Assembly (NCBI RefSeq): GCF_002027545.1
Contig: NZ_MXAN01000126.1
Coordinates: 1 to 20,035 of the forward strand
Source: Moraxella lacunata
GTDB taxonomy: Bacteria > Pseudomonadota > Gammaproteobacteria > Pseudomonadales > Moraxellaceae
Direction: 5' to 3'
Length of the DNA: 20,035 bases
The first letter of the stretch is position 1; each line of letters opens with the position of its first letter. The translations under genes were made by a program, and so were the position numbers. Below are positions 8,471 to 15,644 of this stretch, piece after piece. The notes under the pieces were generated by a model. The model saw only the letters and a program-made list of their open reading frames with translations. It searched no databases and was not told the origin of the DNA.

Positions 8471-9883
8471 TCAAACGCCCCCACGCAAGGCATGGAACAT
8501 AGCACTGTCAGTCAGCCACCACTTATCCATGCTCATCACAAGCACCATCTCATCATGGACATACAACCCCCACAGATTAGCACGGTGCCATGTGGGAATG
8601 CTTAGGCGTTGGTAGAGTTTTTTACCGCTTAATTTGGTAAAGCCGATGTGGGTTTGACCGTCCTTATCCATATACGGCTCATAAATCCGCAACCGCTCAT
8701 CACGGCGAACAGGTCGAATATAAGCCGATTTATCCATCAACAATTCACGCAAACCATCATGAAAATCCATAAAAATGGCAAATGTGGCGTTTTGTTTTAG
8801 GATAATTTTAGATGAATTTAGGGCGATTTTGTCATCACTCATCTCATTTTGTAATAACAACCACAGCTCGTGATGATAGCGATACAGGGCATTTTTATAA
8901 CGGCACAGCACCACCGCCCTGCCATTACCATTCACGTCATCGCCATCATCACCGCCTTGCCAAAAAATCTTTGTACTGTGGTCGCCATCATCACGAGCGG
9001 TCAATGCTAGGGTATCGCTGACGGTCTGATAGCTGGGCGGTAGGGGGTTATCCGCTTGCACAAAAAACCGCACCACCGCCGACTGCTCATGTGCCGACAG
9101 CGTGCGTAATGCATGAATGTCCAAACAGCTCACAAAAGGCGTGTGGGTCGTATCAAGGGTGCATTTTTTAACCAATTCAAACACCGTTTCGCTGATGAGT
9201 GCGTAAGCGTCATTCATGAGATGTGCGGTGCGGGCGATGTTTTGGCGAACCTTGGGGTTTAGGGCGGTTAGGCGTGGTAAGATGTCATTACGGATAAGAC
9301 TGCGAGCGTTGTCGGTTGTGTCATTGGTTGGGTCGTCCACATAGGGCAAGGCGTGGGCGTGGGCAAATGCGGTAATCTCGTGCCGAGATACGCCGAGCAA
9401 GGGGCGATGTAGGCTCATCGTCCGCCCTTGTACGGTTTTGGCTTGCCATGCTCTCATGCCTGATAAGCCCTGCACGCCTGCTCCATTAATCAGTCGCATA
9501 AGCACCGTCTCGGCTTGGTCATCGGCATGATGAGCCACCAGTAGCACGCCATCATCTGTCATCGCCCCCATGAGTGCTTGATAACGGGCGGTGCGTGCTG
9601 ATGTTTCGGTTTTTTTGGTCAGTGTTAAAGGCAGAATTTGCCAGTCAAATCCATGCTCGTCCGCCCACGCTCCCACCAGTCTCGCCCAGTCGTTATTTGC
9701 CTGTTGCATACCGTGATGAACGTGCAGGAGCGTGGGTAATGTATCCAATTTGCCCTGCTGATACAACAGATAACAACCATACGCCAGAGCGAGCGAATCT
9801 CGCCCACCACTACACGCCACATATAAAGGATAAGGCACGTCATTTAGGGCGGACAAGGCGGACAAAATGGGGCAAGCGGTCAT
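8471..9883 (-). CDS. tilS: tRNA(Ile)-lysidine synthetase
   Basis: TilS uses ATP to attach lysine to C34 of the CAU anticodon of tRNA-Ile2, switching it to AUA decoding and isoleucine charging; it is generally essential. The 470-residue protein carries the PP-loop ATP pyrophosphatase motif SGGRDS at residues 25-30. Next come HVHHGMQ and HADDQAETVLMRLINGAGVQGLSGM, which bind nucleotide and tRNA. A C-terminal TilS substrate-binding domain is recognisable from KLSGKKLYQRLSIPTWHRAN. Length is slightly above E. coli TilS (~430). Its ATG (9883-9881) comes one base after the parE stop (TAA-G-ATG on the minus strand), so translation is probably coupled to parE. Confidence 0.96.
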   Translation of the reverse strand: MTACPILSALSALNDVPYPLYVACSGGRDSLALAYGCYLLYQQGKLDTLPTLLHVHHGMQQANNDWARLVGAWADEHGFDWQILPLTLTKKTETSARTARYQALMGAMTDDGVLLVAHHADDQAETVLMRLINGAGVQGLSGMRAWQAKTVQGRTMSLHRPLLGVSRHEITAFAHAHALPYVDDPTNDTTDNARSLIRNDILPRLTALNPKVRQNIARTAHLMNDAYALISETVFELVKKCTLDTTHTPFVSCLDIHALRTLSAHEQSAVVRFFVQADNPLPPSYQTVSDTLALTARDDGDHSTKIFWQGGDDGDDVNGNGRAVVLCRYKNALYRYHHELWLLLQNEMSDDKIALNSSKIILKQNATFAIFMDFHDGLRELLMDKSAYIRPVRRDERLRIYEPYMDKDGQTHIGFTKLSGKKLYQRLSIPTWHRANLWGLYVHDEMVLVMSMDKWWLTDSAMFHALRGGV

Positions 9884-9884
9884 C

Positions 9885-11777
9885 TTATACCGCCAAATCC
9901 GCCAAATCGCCCTTGCGTTCTAGCCACGCCTTGCGGTCGGACGCTCGTTTTTTGGCAAGTAACATATCCATAACGCCACTGGTACTTGCAAAATCATCAA
10001 TGTCTAATTGCACCAAACGGCGGGTATCAGGGTTCATGGTCGTCTCACGCAAATGGTCGGGGTTCATCTCGCCCAAGCCCTTAAAGCGGGTAATTTGCGG
10101 TTTGCCTTTGGATTTTGCTTTTTTCAAAATGGCGTTCAATTCATCATCGTCCAAGGCATAATGCACGTCCTTGCCGATGTCAATGCGATACAGTGGGGGC
10201 ATGGCAACAAACAAATGCCCTGCTTCCACAAGCGTGCGAAAATGCTTGACAAACAACGCACAAATCAAGGTCGCAATGTGCAAGCCGTCCGAGTCTGCAT
10301 CCGCCAGAATGCAGATTTTTTCATAGCGTAATTCGGACAAATCGTCAGACGCTGGGTCTACGCCAATGGCAATGGCGATGTCGTGTATCTCTTGGCTGGA
10401 TAATACGGTGTCGTGCGAGACTTCCCATGTGTTTAGGATTTTGCCACGCAAGGGCAGTATCGCCTGAAAATGGCGGTCTCGGGCTTGCTTGGCAGACCCG
10501 CCTGCACTGTCGCCTTCCACCAAAAACAGTTCCGCTCCGTCTTTAAACTCGCCCTTACAATCGGCTAATTTCCCCGGCAAGGCAGGGCCTTGGGTGATTT
10601 TTTTGCGGGCGACTTTTTGGGCGGATTTTAGCCGTTTGCCTGCTTTACTAATGGCAAGCTCGGCTATGGCTTTGGCGGTGTCGGGGTGGGCGTTTAGCCA
10701 CAGACTAAATGCGTCTTTGGCAAGGGTTTGCACCAGTGGCGACGCTTCACGGCTTGATAAGCGTTCTTTGGTTTGACCGCTAAACTGTGGCTCGGCAAAT
10801 TTTAAGGACAAAATATAATTGACCCCGTCCCACACGTCATCGGCGGTTAGGCGGACGTTTCTGGGCAAAAGACTATGAATTTCACAAAACTCACGCAGTG
10901 CGTCCGTAATGCCCGTGCGTAGCCCATTGACGTGCGTACCGCCTTGTGCGGTGGGGATTAGGTTGACATAGCTTTCGCAAATGGGCGTGCCTGATTCGGG
11001 TAGCCACGCTATGGCAAACGTTGCTCCGCCACGTTCGCCCCCTGTCGGCTCTTGACTAAAATAAAATGGCGTATCAGGGATAATGGCAAGCTCGCCAAGC
11101 TGTTCGGTCAAATACTGCACCACGCCGTCCGTGTATTGCCAGCTTTCGCTATCGGACGGCTCGGTTTCACTCACAAAGTCAATTTTTAACCCTGCCGATA
11201 GCACGGCTTTGGCTTTTAGGTTGTGTTTTAGCGATTTGATAGAAAATTTGGGATTGTCAAAATACTGCTCATCTACCCAAAATCGCACCTGTGTGCCACG
11301 TTTTTTCTTGGTGGGAGACGGCTCGTGGGTTAGGGACGTTGTCGGTACGCCATGTTCAAAGCTCATCTGATACTGCGTGCCGTCTCGCCACACCACCACG
11401 TCCACACGCTTGGATAAGGCATTGACCACGCTAATGCCCACGCCATGCAAACCGCCACTAATGGCATAATTGTCCGTGCTAAATTTGCCCCCTGCGTGCA
11501 GGCGTGTCAAAATCAGCTCCACGCCCGACTGCTTAAATTCAGGATGAATGTCGGTGGGCATACCCCGCCCGTCATCAAGCACCGACAGCGAGCCGTCAGC
11601 GTGCAAGGTTACGGTGATGTGCTTGGCGTGTCCTGCCAACGCCTCGTCCACCGAGTTGTCAATGACTTCTTGGGCAAGGTGGTTGGGGCGTGTGGTGTCG
11701 GTGTACATACCGGGGCGACGGCGGACGGGTTCTAGCCCCTCTAGGACTTCTAGGTTTTGGGTGGTGTAGTTGGTCAT
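9885..11777 (-). CDS. parE: DNA topoisomerase IV subunit B
   Basis: ParE is the ATPase subunit of topoisomerase IV, which with ParC decatenates daughter chromosomes. The 630-residue length equals that of E. coli ParE. Features in order are: GHKL ATP-binding blocks (VIDNSVDEALAG, DDGRGMP, GGLHGVGISVVNALS), the transducer domain, and the Toprim domain with FLVEGDSAGGSAKQARDR, PLRGKILNTWE and DADSDGLHIATLICALF. The NTWE after PLRGKILN and the lack of a GyrB-type insertion mark it as ParE rather than GyrB. The quinolone-resistance region is intact in outline, but resistance cannot be judged without a reference. tilS follows one base after the stop. A promoter candidate lies at 11806-11834. The ribosome-binding site is weak. 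Confidence 0.97.
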   Translation of the reverse strand: MTNYTTQNLEVLEGLEPVRRRPGMYTDTTRPNHLAQEVIDNSVDEALAGHAKHITVTLHADGSLSVLDDGRGMPTDIHPEFKQSGVELILTRLHAGGKFSTDNYAISGGLHGVGISVVNALSKRVDVVVWRDGTQYQMSFEHGVPTTSLTHEPSPTKKKRGTQVRFWVDEQYFDNPKFSIKSLKHNLKAKAVLSAGLKIDFVSETEPSDSESWQYTDGVVQYLTEQLGELAIIPDTPFYFSQEPTGGERGGATFAIAWLPESGTPICESYVNLIPTAQGGTHVNGLRTGITDALREFCEIHSLLPRNVRLTADDVWDGVNYILSLKFAEPQFSGQTKERLSSREASPLVQTLAKDAFSLWLNAHPDTAKAIAELAISKAGKRLKSAQKVARKKITQGPALPGKLADCKGEFKDGAELFLVEGDSAGGSAKQARDRHFQAILPLRGKILNTWEVSHDTVLSSQEIHDIAIAIGVDPASDDLSELRYEKICILADADSDGLHIATLICALFVKHFRTLVEAGHLFVAMPPLYRIDIGKDVHYALDDDELNAILKKAKSKGKPQITRFKGLGEMNPDHLRETTMNPDTRRLVQLDIDDFASTSGVMDMLLAKKRASDRKAWLERKGDLADLAV

Positions 11778-11805
11778 TGTGCTTTTATGGATAATAAAAA
11801 GGGGT

Positions 11806-11834
11806 ATTGTAACCGATTTTGGCGGTGTTGGGAA
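11806..11834 (-). promoter_or_regulatory. Candidate promoter of parE-tilS
   Basis: On the minus strand TTCCCA (11834-11829) and TACAAT (11811-11806) are separated by 17 bp, about 30 bases before the parE ATG. The -10 is good and the -35 is partial, so confidence is limited. Confidence 0.35.
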
Positions 11835-11870
11835 TGTTGGGATTTAGCCGTTCACATTTGCCACATCGTC

Positions 11871-12209
11871 CTACGCCGAACAATTCTTCCCACCCCAATC
11901 ACACATCGCACGCACCACAGGCATTAAAGACAGTCCCTTATCGGTCAGGCTGTATTCTACTTTGGGTGGGATTTGCGGGTATTCTTTGCGATTGACCAAG
12001 CCGTCATTTTCCATTTCTTTTAGGGTGTTTGATAGCATTTTAAAGGTAATCGTACCGCCCAAAAGTCGCCGTAATTCGTTGTATCGCACCACTTCATATT
12101 TTGCCAATACAAAAATAATCAACAATTTCCATTTGCCGTTAATAATAGACAAGGTGTAATTAAAATAAGGCGTTTCATCATCAAAACTAAGCGGAACAAA
12201 ATCGGTCAT
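11871..12209 (-). CDS. HxlR-type winged-helix transcriptional regulator
   Basis: The 112-residue DNA-binding protein has the HxlR layout: an entry helix (FNYTLSIINGKWKLLIIFVL), a winged helix-turn-helix (VRYNELRRLLGGTITFKMLSNTLKEMENDGLVNRKEY), the wing (PPKVEYSLTDKG) and the terminal LMPVVRAMCDWG helix. HxlR proteins often sense electrophiles or redox state through a cysteine just before the ingKWK motif. Here that position is phenylalanine (PYFNYTL), and the only cysteines are C103 and C110 at the C-terminus, so sensing, if any, must differ. AGGA lies seven bases before the ATG at 12209. It is divergent from the sirtuin-HD-sirtuin operon and is its most likely regulator; this is inferred from position only. 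Confidence 0.9.
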   Translation of the reverse strand: MTDFVPLSFDDETPYFNYTLSIINGKWKLLIIFVLAKYEVVRYNELRRLLGGTITFKMLSNTLKEMENDGLVNRKEYPQIPPKVEYSLTDKGLSLMPVVRAMCDWGGKNCSA

Positions 12210-12236
12210 CTCGCTATCCTTTTAACCATCCAAAAA

Positions 12237-12291
12237 GATAGTATCTACCAAAAAAGTGCATACTTGTTTAAAAAATCATATGAATTATAAT
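12237..12291 (+). promoter_or_regulatory. Promoter of the sirtuin operon with candidate HxlR operators
   Basis: TTGTTT (12264-12269) and a perfect TATAAT (12286-12291) are 16 bp apart, placing the transcript start near 12298. This favours the ATG at 12322 over the GTG at 12256 and the ATG at 12280. Two small palindromes lie beside it: GATAGTATC (12237-12245) and AAGTGCATACTT (12255-12266, AAGT-N4-ACTT), the second touching the -35. GTATC-type half-sites are reported for some HxlR regulators; assignment to the neighbouring regulator is inference. Confidence 0.5.
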
Positions 12292-12321
12292 AACCAAACT
12301 ATCCACAAAAAGCAATGCGTT

Positions 12322-13146
12322 ATGAATGAATTACAGCAAGCCTTAGACAAAATCCACTCTGCCGACACGCTCATCATCGGGGCAAGCAACGGTTTATCCA
12401 TTAGTGAAGGCATTCATATTTTTGGCTCAAACCAAGATTTTTATGACCATTTTGGCGATTTTGCCCAAAAGTTTGGTTTTAATAACATCATTCGGGGGTG
12501 TTTTTATCCGTTTGCCCCCGAAAATTATTGGGCGTATTTTGCCAGACTTTATCATTATATGAACATCAAACGCCCCGTTACTGCCGTGATGAATGATTTG
12601 TATCAGCTTGTCCAAGATAAAAATTATTTTGTTGTTACCAGTAATTTTGACAACCATTTTCGCCTAGCAGGTTTTGATGAAAATCGCTTGTTTGAAATTG
12701 AAGGCGTAGGCAAAGATTTAGAATGCCAAACCTGCCAAAGCGTATTTGACGGCACGGATATTTTGACCCAATTGGCACAAATAGAAAATGGGGAAATTGT
12801 CACATCAGACATTCCCAAATGCCAAGAATGCGGTGGCGAATTAAAAATCCACGTTCAGCTTGATGAGCATTTTGTTTTTGATAAAACATGGCAACAAAAA
12901 AGACACGCCTATCAAGACATATTGGCACAGGGCAAACATGGCAATACGGTTTTATTAGAATTGGGCGTGGGCATAAGAAATCAGCTCATCAAACAACCTT
13001 TTATGCAATACACCTACCAAAATCCCAATGCCTTCTATATCAGCGTCAATAAAGGCGATCTGTGGATACCCGATGAAATTGCAAATCGTTCGGTGGGTAT
13101 CAATGGCGATTTGGCAAGCGTTATTCACGATTGGGCAACAAGATGA
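12322..13146 (+). CDS. Class M-like sirtuin (SIR2 family), Glu in catalytic His position
   Basis: The 274-residue protein has a sirtuin NAD-binding fold. The first motif is GASNGLSISEGI (20-31, the GAGxS-type loop), followed by FGDFAQKFGF and FYPFAPENYWAY (61-72), the latter typical of class M sirtuins (SirTM). The core NAD motif is TSNFD (106-110). A zinc ribbon uses C135/C138 and C167/C170, and LELGVG lies at 212-217. The position of the canonical HG catalytic histidine reads E-G (E127). SirTM proteins studied so far are ADP-ribosyltransferases, not deacetylases, and carry Gln there; Glu is unusual and could alter or abolish activity. Start choice follows the promoter (TATAAT at 12286-12291). 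The stop overlaps the next start as ATGA, so translation is coupled to the HD gene. 'NAD-dependent deacetylase' would be a misleading name. Confidence 0.8.
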   Translation: MNELQQALDKIHSADTLIIGASNGLSISEGIHIFGSNQDFYDHFGDFAQKFGFNNIIRGCFYPFAPENYWAYFARLYHYMNIKRPVTAVMNDLYQLVQDKNYFVVTSNFDNHFRLAGFDENRLFEIEGVGKDLECQTCQSVFDGTDILTQLAQIENGEIVTSDIPKCQECGGELKIHVQLDEHFVFDKTWQQKRHAYQDILAQGKHGNTVLLELGVGIRNQLIKQPFMQYTYQNPNAFYISVNKGDLWIPDEIANRSVGINGDLASVIHDWATR

Positions 13147-13769
13147 CATTACAGCAATATTTACACGCCAATATTTTTAATCAAACAATTTATCAGCACC
13201 TGCAAAATGATTTTGACCATTGGTATGAATTGTTATGCCAAAAAATAGCATTTCATTTTGACAGTCATTTGCACGGTATCAATCATTGTGGGCGAGTACT
13301 GTTATATGCCTTGATATTGGCGGATAAATTGAGGCTTGATGATAAAAGCAAAACCATACTTTGTCATACCGCCGTATTTCACGACAGCAAACGATTTGAT
13401 GACGGTTATGATATCGGGCATGGCAAACGTGGGGCGGATTATTATAAAGATTATTGTCAAAAGCATGAATTGCCTTTTTATAAAGAAAGTTATTGGGCAA
13501 GTTATTATCATGACCTGCCTGATGATATTGGCATGAATGAAATTTCCAAACAGTCTGATAATAATAAAAATGCCTTATTTTTATATCGCTTATTTAAAGA
13601 CGCAGACGCACTAGACCGTTATCGGCTGGGTTTGGACGCTTTGGATAAGAAGTTTTTAAGAATTGATGAAAGTAAACAATTAGCAGAATTTGGCAAGCAG
13701 TTGGTGCTTGCCACCGAAGATGATGTACCAAATTCTGTAAGCGAGTTAAAGGGGCTATTAAATGTCTAG
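13143..13769 (+). CDS. HD-domain metal-dependent phosphohydrolase
   Basis: The 208-residue protein has HD-superfamily metal ligands in order: H48 in HGINHCGRV, H80-D81 in AVFHDSKR, H93 in IGHGKRGADYY, H123 in YYHDLPDD and D153 in LFKDADALDR. HD enzymes hydrolyse phosphate esters of nucleotides, cyclic nucleotides or other small phosphorylated molecules; the substrate is not predictable here. The ATG at 13143 forms an ATGA overlap with the upstream sirtuin; an in-frame TTG at 13131 is rejected. Its end overlaps the second sirtuin by 8 bp (ATGTCTAG). This gene is visibly more AT-rich than the flanking housekeeping genes. Being enclosed by two sirtuins suggests a linked role, for example in ADP-ribose or NAD-derived nucleotide turnover; that is inference. 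Confidence 0.85.
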   Translation: MTLQQYLHANIFNQTIYQHLQNDFDHWYELLCQKIAFHFDSHLHGINHCGRVLLYALILADKLRLDDKSKTILCHTAVFHDSKRFDDGYDIGHGKRGADYYKDYCQKHELPFYKESYWASYYHDLPDDIGMNEISKQSDNNKNALFLYRLFKDADALDRYRLGLDALDKKFLRIDESKQLAEFGKQLVLATEDDVPNSVSELKGLLNV

Positions 13770-14672
13770 ATATGGGTTTAGTTTTGGTTCAGAAATTGCA
13801 CCTGTTGGGGTGGATTTGGCGTATGACGACAAAATTCGCCTGTTTGCCGATAAATTGACACAAGCGGACGCCATTTTGGTGGGTGGGGCAAGCGGAATGT
13901 CGGCGGCGAGTGGTTTTCGCCATTATTATGAGCCTGATGAGCATTTTGTGCGTCAGATGAGTGCGTTTCGGGACAAATACGGCTATCAGAGCGGTTTTGA
14001 CGGCTTGTATCATCGCTATCAAAACAGCCGTGAGCGATGGGGTTTTTTGCCCATTGGATTAGCATGATTTTGGACGCTGATGTGGGTGAGACGTATACCG
14101 ACATTGCCAAATTCATGAAAAATAAGACTTTTCATGTAATGACAACCAATCAGGATTTTCAATTTGAAAAAGTGTTTGGCACGGATAAGGTCAGTGCCAT
14201 TCAGGGCGACTGGCGGTATATTCAGTGCAGTCGGCGGTGTCATGATGAGATTTATGATGCCAGCGAGATTTATCCCAAATTGGACAAACTCATCGATGAT
14301 GACCTGTGCTTGGCAGACGAGCATATCCCCAAATGCCCAAAATGTGGACGAGAAATGGAACCGTGGGTGCGTTCGACCGTGTTTTTGGAAGGCAAAAAAT
14401 ACCAAGACGAATACCGCAAAACCCGTGAATTTTTGGACGAGTTTGGCGGTCAAAACATCGTATTTTTGGAACTTGGCGTTGGGCGAATGACCCCGATGTT
14501 TATCCAAGAACCGTTTTGGCAACTCACTCATCAGCTCCCCAATGCTTTTTATGTCACGGTTAATCCGCACCATGCCATTATCCCAAAAGTATTGGCACAT
14601 AAGGGATTGGCGATACACGCCGATATTTTAAAAGTGCAAAAGGACACGCTTGGGGTGCTTGGGGTGGGTTAA
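13762..14672 (+). pseudogene. Second class M-like sirtuin, split by a -1 frameshift at a T6 tract
   Basis: Two overlapping reading frames together spell one sirtuin. Frame 1 (13762-14067, 101 aa) carries VGGASGMSAASGF, the NAD loop. Frame 2, open from 14037 to 14672, carries WGFFAHW, TTNQDF (N130/D132 of the joined protein), IQGDW (Q148 at the catalytic His position, as in class M sirtuins), a zinc ribbon (C156/C160, C192/C195) and LELGVG. Similarity to class M sirtuins runs smoothly through the junction at W93-G-F-F-A-H-W. One extra T in the T6 tract at 14043-14048 would restore a 303-residue protein. The start at 13762 has GGGG eight bases upstream and overlaps the HD gene by 8 bp. Alternatives to a dead gene: a programmed -1 shift at T TTT TTG (14043-14049), phase variation of the homopolymer, or reinitiation at the ATG at 14064, which overlaps the frame-1 stop as ATGA. 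A sequencing error is also possible. Confidence 0.8.
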
Positions 14673-14689
14673 TGCATACTACCCACCCC
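14661..14689. other. Hairpin spanning two convergent stop codons
   Basis: GGGGTGGGT (14661-14669) and ACCCACCCC (14681-14689) form a perfect 9-bp GC-rich stem with an 11-base loop. The stop codon of the plus-strand sirtuin (14670-14672) and that of the minus-strand regulator (14679-14681) lie in or at the edge of the loop. There is no T-run on either strand, so it is not a standard intrinsic terminator, but it may cap both converging transcripts. Confidence 0.5.
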
Positions 14690-15626
14690 CAAAACTTCTT
14701 CGCCACGCTTGTGGGGACACGCCAAATTTATCCTTAAACTGCATACGCAAATTGCTTGCCGTGCCAAAACCTGCCTTTTGGGCGATAAGCTCCATATTAT
14801 CATCGCTCGTCTCTAAGCATTCTTGGGCATAGGCTAAGCGTTTTGCGATAAGCCACTCCGATAAGGTCATATTGGTGGCATTTTTAAAATGGCGGTTAAA
14901 ACTTCGCTTGGACAAATGCACCCTGTCCGCCAACTCGTCCAATCGGTGCGTATCAGCCAGATTTTTGCTAAGAAAATCAAGCAACTCGTTAATCTTATCA
15001 TCTTTGGTATGGCTCGTTACAGGCATTTGCACAAATTGAGCCTGACCGCCCTCACGGTGCGGAGCGGACACATAGACCCGTGCCAAATGGTTCGCCACGC
15101 TAACACCATACAGCGTACGGATAAAATACAAACAACAGTCCAGACCTGCCGAAGCCCCTGCCGATGTTAAAATATTGTCGTCATCAATATACAGGCGGTT
15201 GCCGTCTAAGGCGATGTCGGCAAAAAGCTCCCGAAATGCCCGCTCGCCTGCCCAATGCGTAACCACCGTACGACCTGCCAATATACCTGCATAACCTAGC
15301 CCAAATGTACCATAGCATAAGCCAATGATTTTTTTGCCGTTTTGGTGAGCTGATTGCAATTTTTCCACAAATACCCTGCTTGGCATATCGCCCACCCACC
15401 CTGCAATCACGATGATGTCAGCAGTATCCATAAGCGTTAAATTACCCTGCACGGCAATCTTCGCCCCAAATTCGGTCATAATCGCACGACCGCTATCGCT
15501 ACATACACTAAAATCAAACAACGCCTTGCCGTCCACTTGGGCTTGAAACAGCGAAAATGGCAAATTAAAAACAAAATCATGACAGCCGTTTTGGGCGTAT
15601 AGGGTAAGTTTGGGTGGGGTGTGCAT
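14679..15626 (-). CDS. GlxA family transcriptional regulator (DJ-1/PfpI + AraC HTH)
   Basis: The 315-residue protein has two parts. Residues ~1-195 form a DJ-1/PfpI-like domain with IIVIAGW and the elbow GLCYGTFGLGYAGILAGRTVVTHW (C104), then TSAGASAGLDCCLYFI. Residues ~215-310 form an AraC/XylS DNA-binding domain with two helix-turn-helix units (LDELADRVHLSKRSFNRHFK and LIAQKAGFGTASNLRMQFKDKFGVSP). Members of this group usually activate nearby catabolic or detoxification genes and may bind small nitrogenous or carbonyl ligands. GlxA-type genes often sit next to isochorismatase-family hydrolase genes. Here such a gene lies at 17870, separated only by the restriction-modification pair, so it is the likely former divergent partner. 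No clear ribosome-binding site precedes the ATG at 15626. Confidence 0.93.
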   Translation of the reverse strand: MHTPPKLTLYAQNGCHDFVFNLPFSLFQAQVDGKALFDFSVCSDSGRAIMTEFGAKIAVQGNLTLMDTADIIVIAGWVGDMPSRVFVEKLQSAHQNGKKIIGLCYGTFGLGYAGILAGRTVVTHWAGERAFRELFADIALDGNRLYIDDDNILTSAGASAGLDCCLYFIRTLYGVSVANHLARVYVSAPHREGGQAQFVQMPVTSHTKDDKINELLDFLSKNLADTHRLDELADRVHLSKRSFNRHFKNATNMTLSEWLIAKRLAYAQECLETSDDNMELIAQKAGFGTASNLRMQFKDKFGVSPQAWRRSFGGG

Positions 15627-15644
15627 TGGTATTTATGGGTATTT

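Noticed and set aside
9574..10161. 195-codon open frame on the plus strand across the tilS-parE junction
   Set aside because: It is antisense to two conserved genes and has no family resemblance.
14019..14618. 199-codon open frame on the minus strand over the second sirtuin
   Set aside because: The plus strand carries clear sirtuin motifs; the reverse frame shows none.
14661..14689. Intrinsic terminator between the sirtuin and glxA genes
   Set aside because: The stem is good but neither strand has a T-run after it, so it is listed only as a hairpin.
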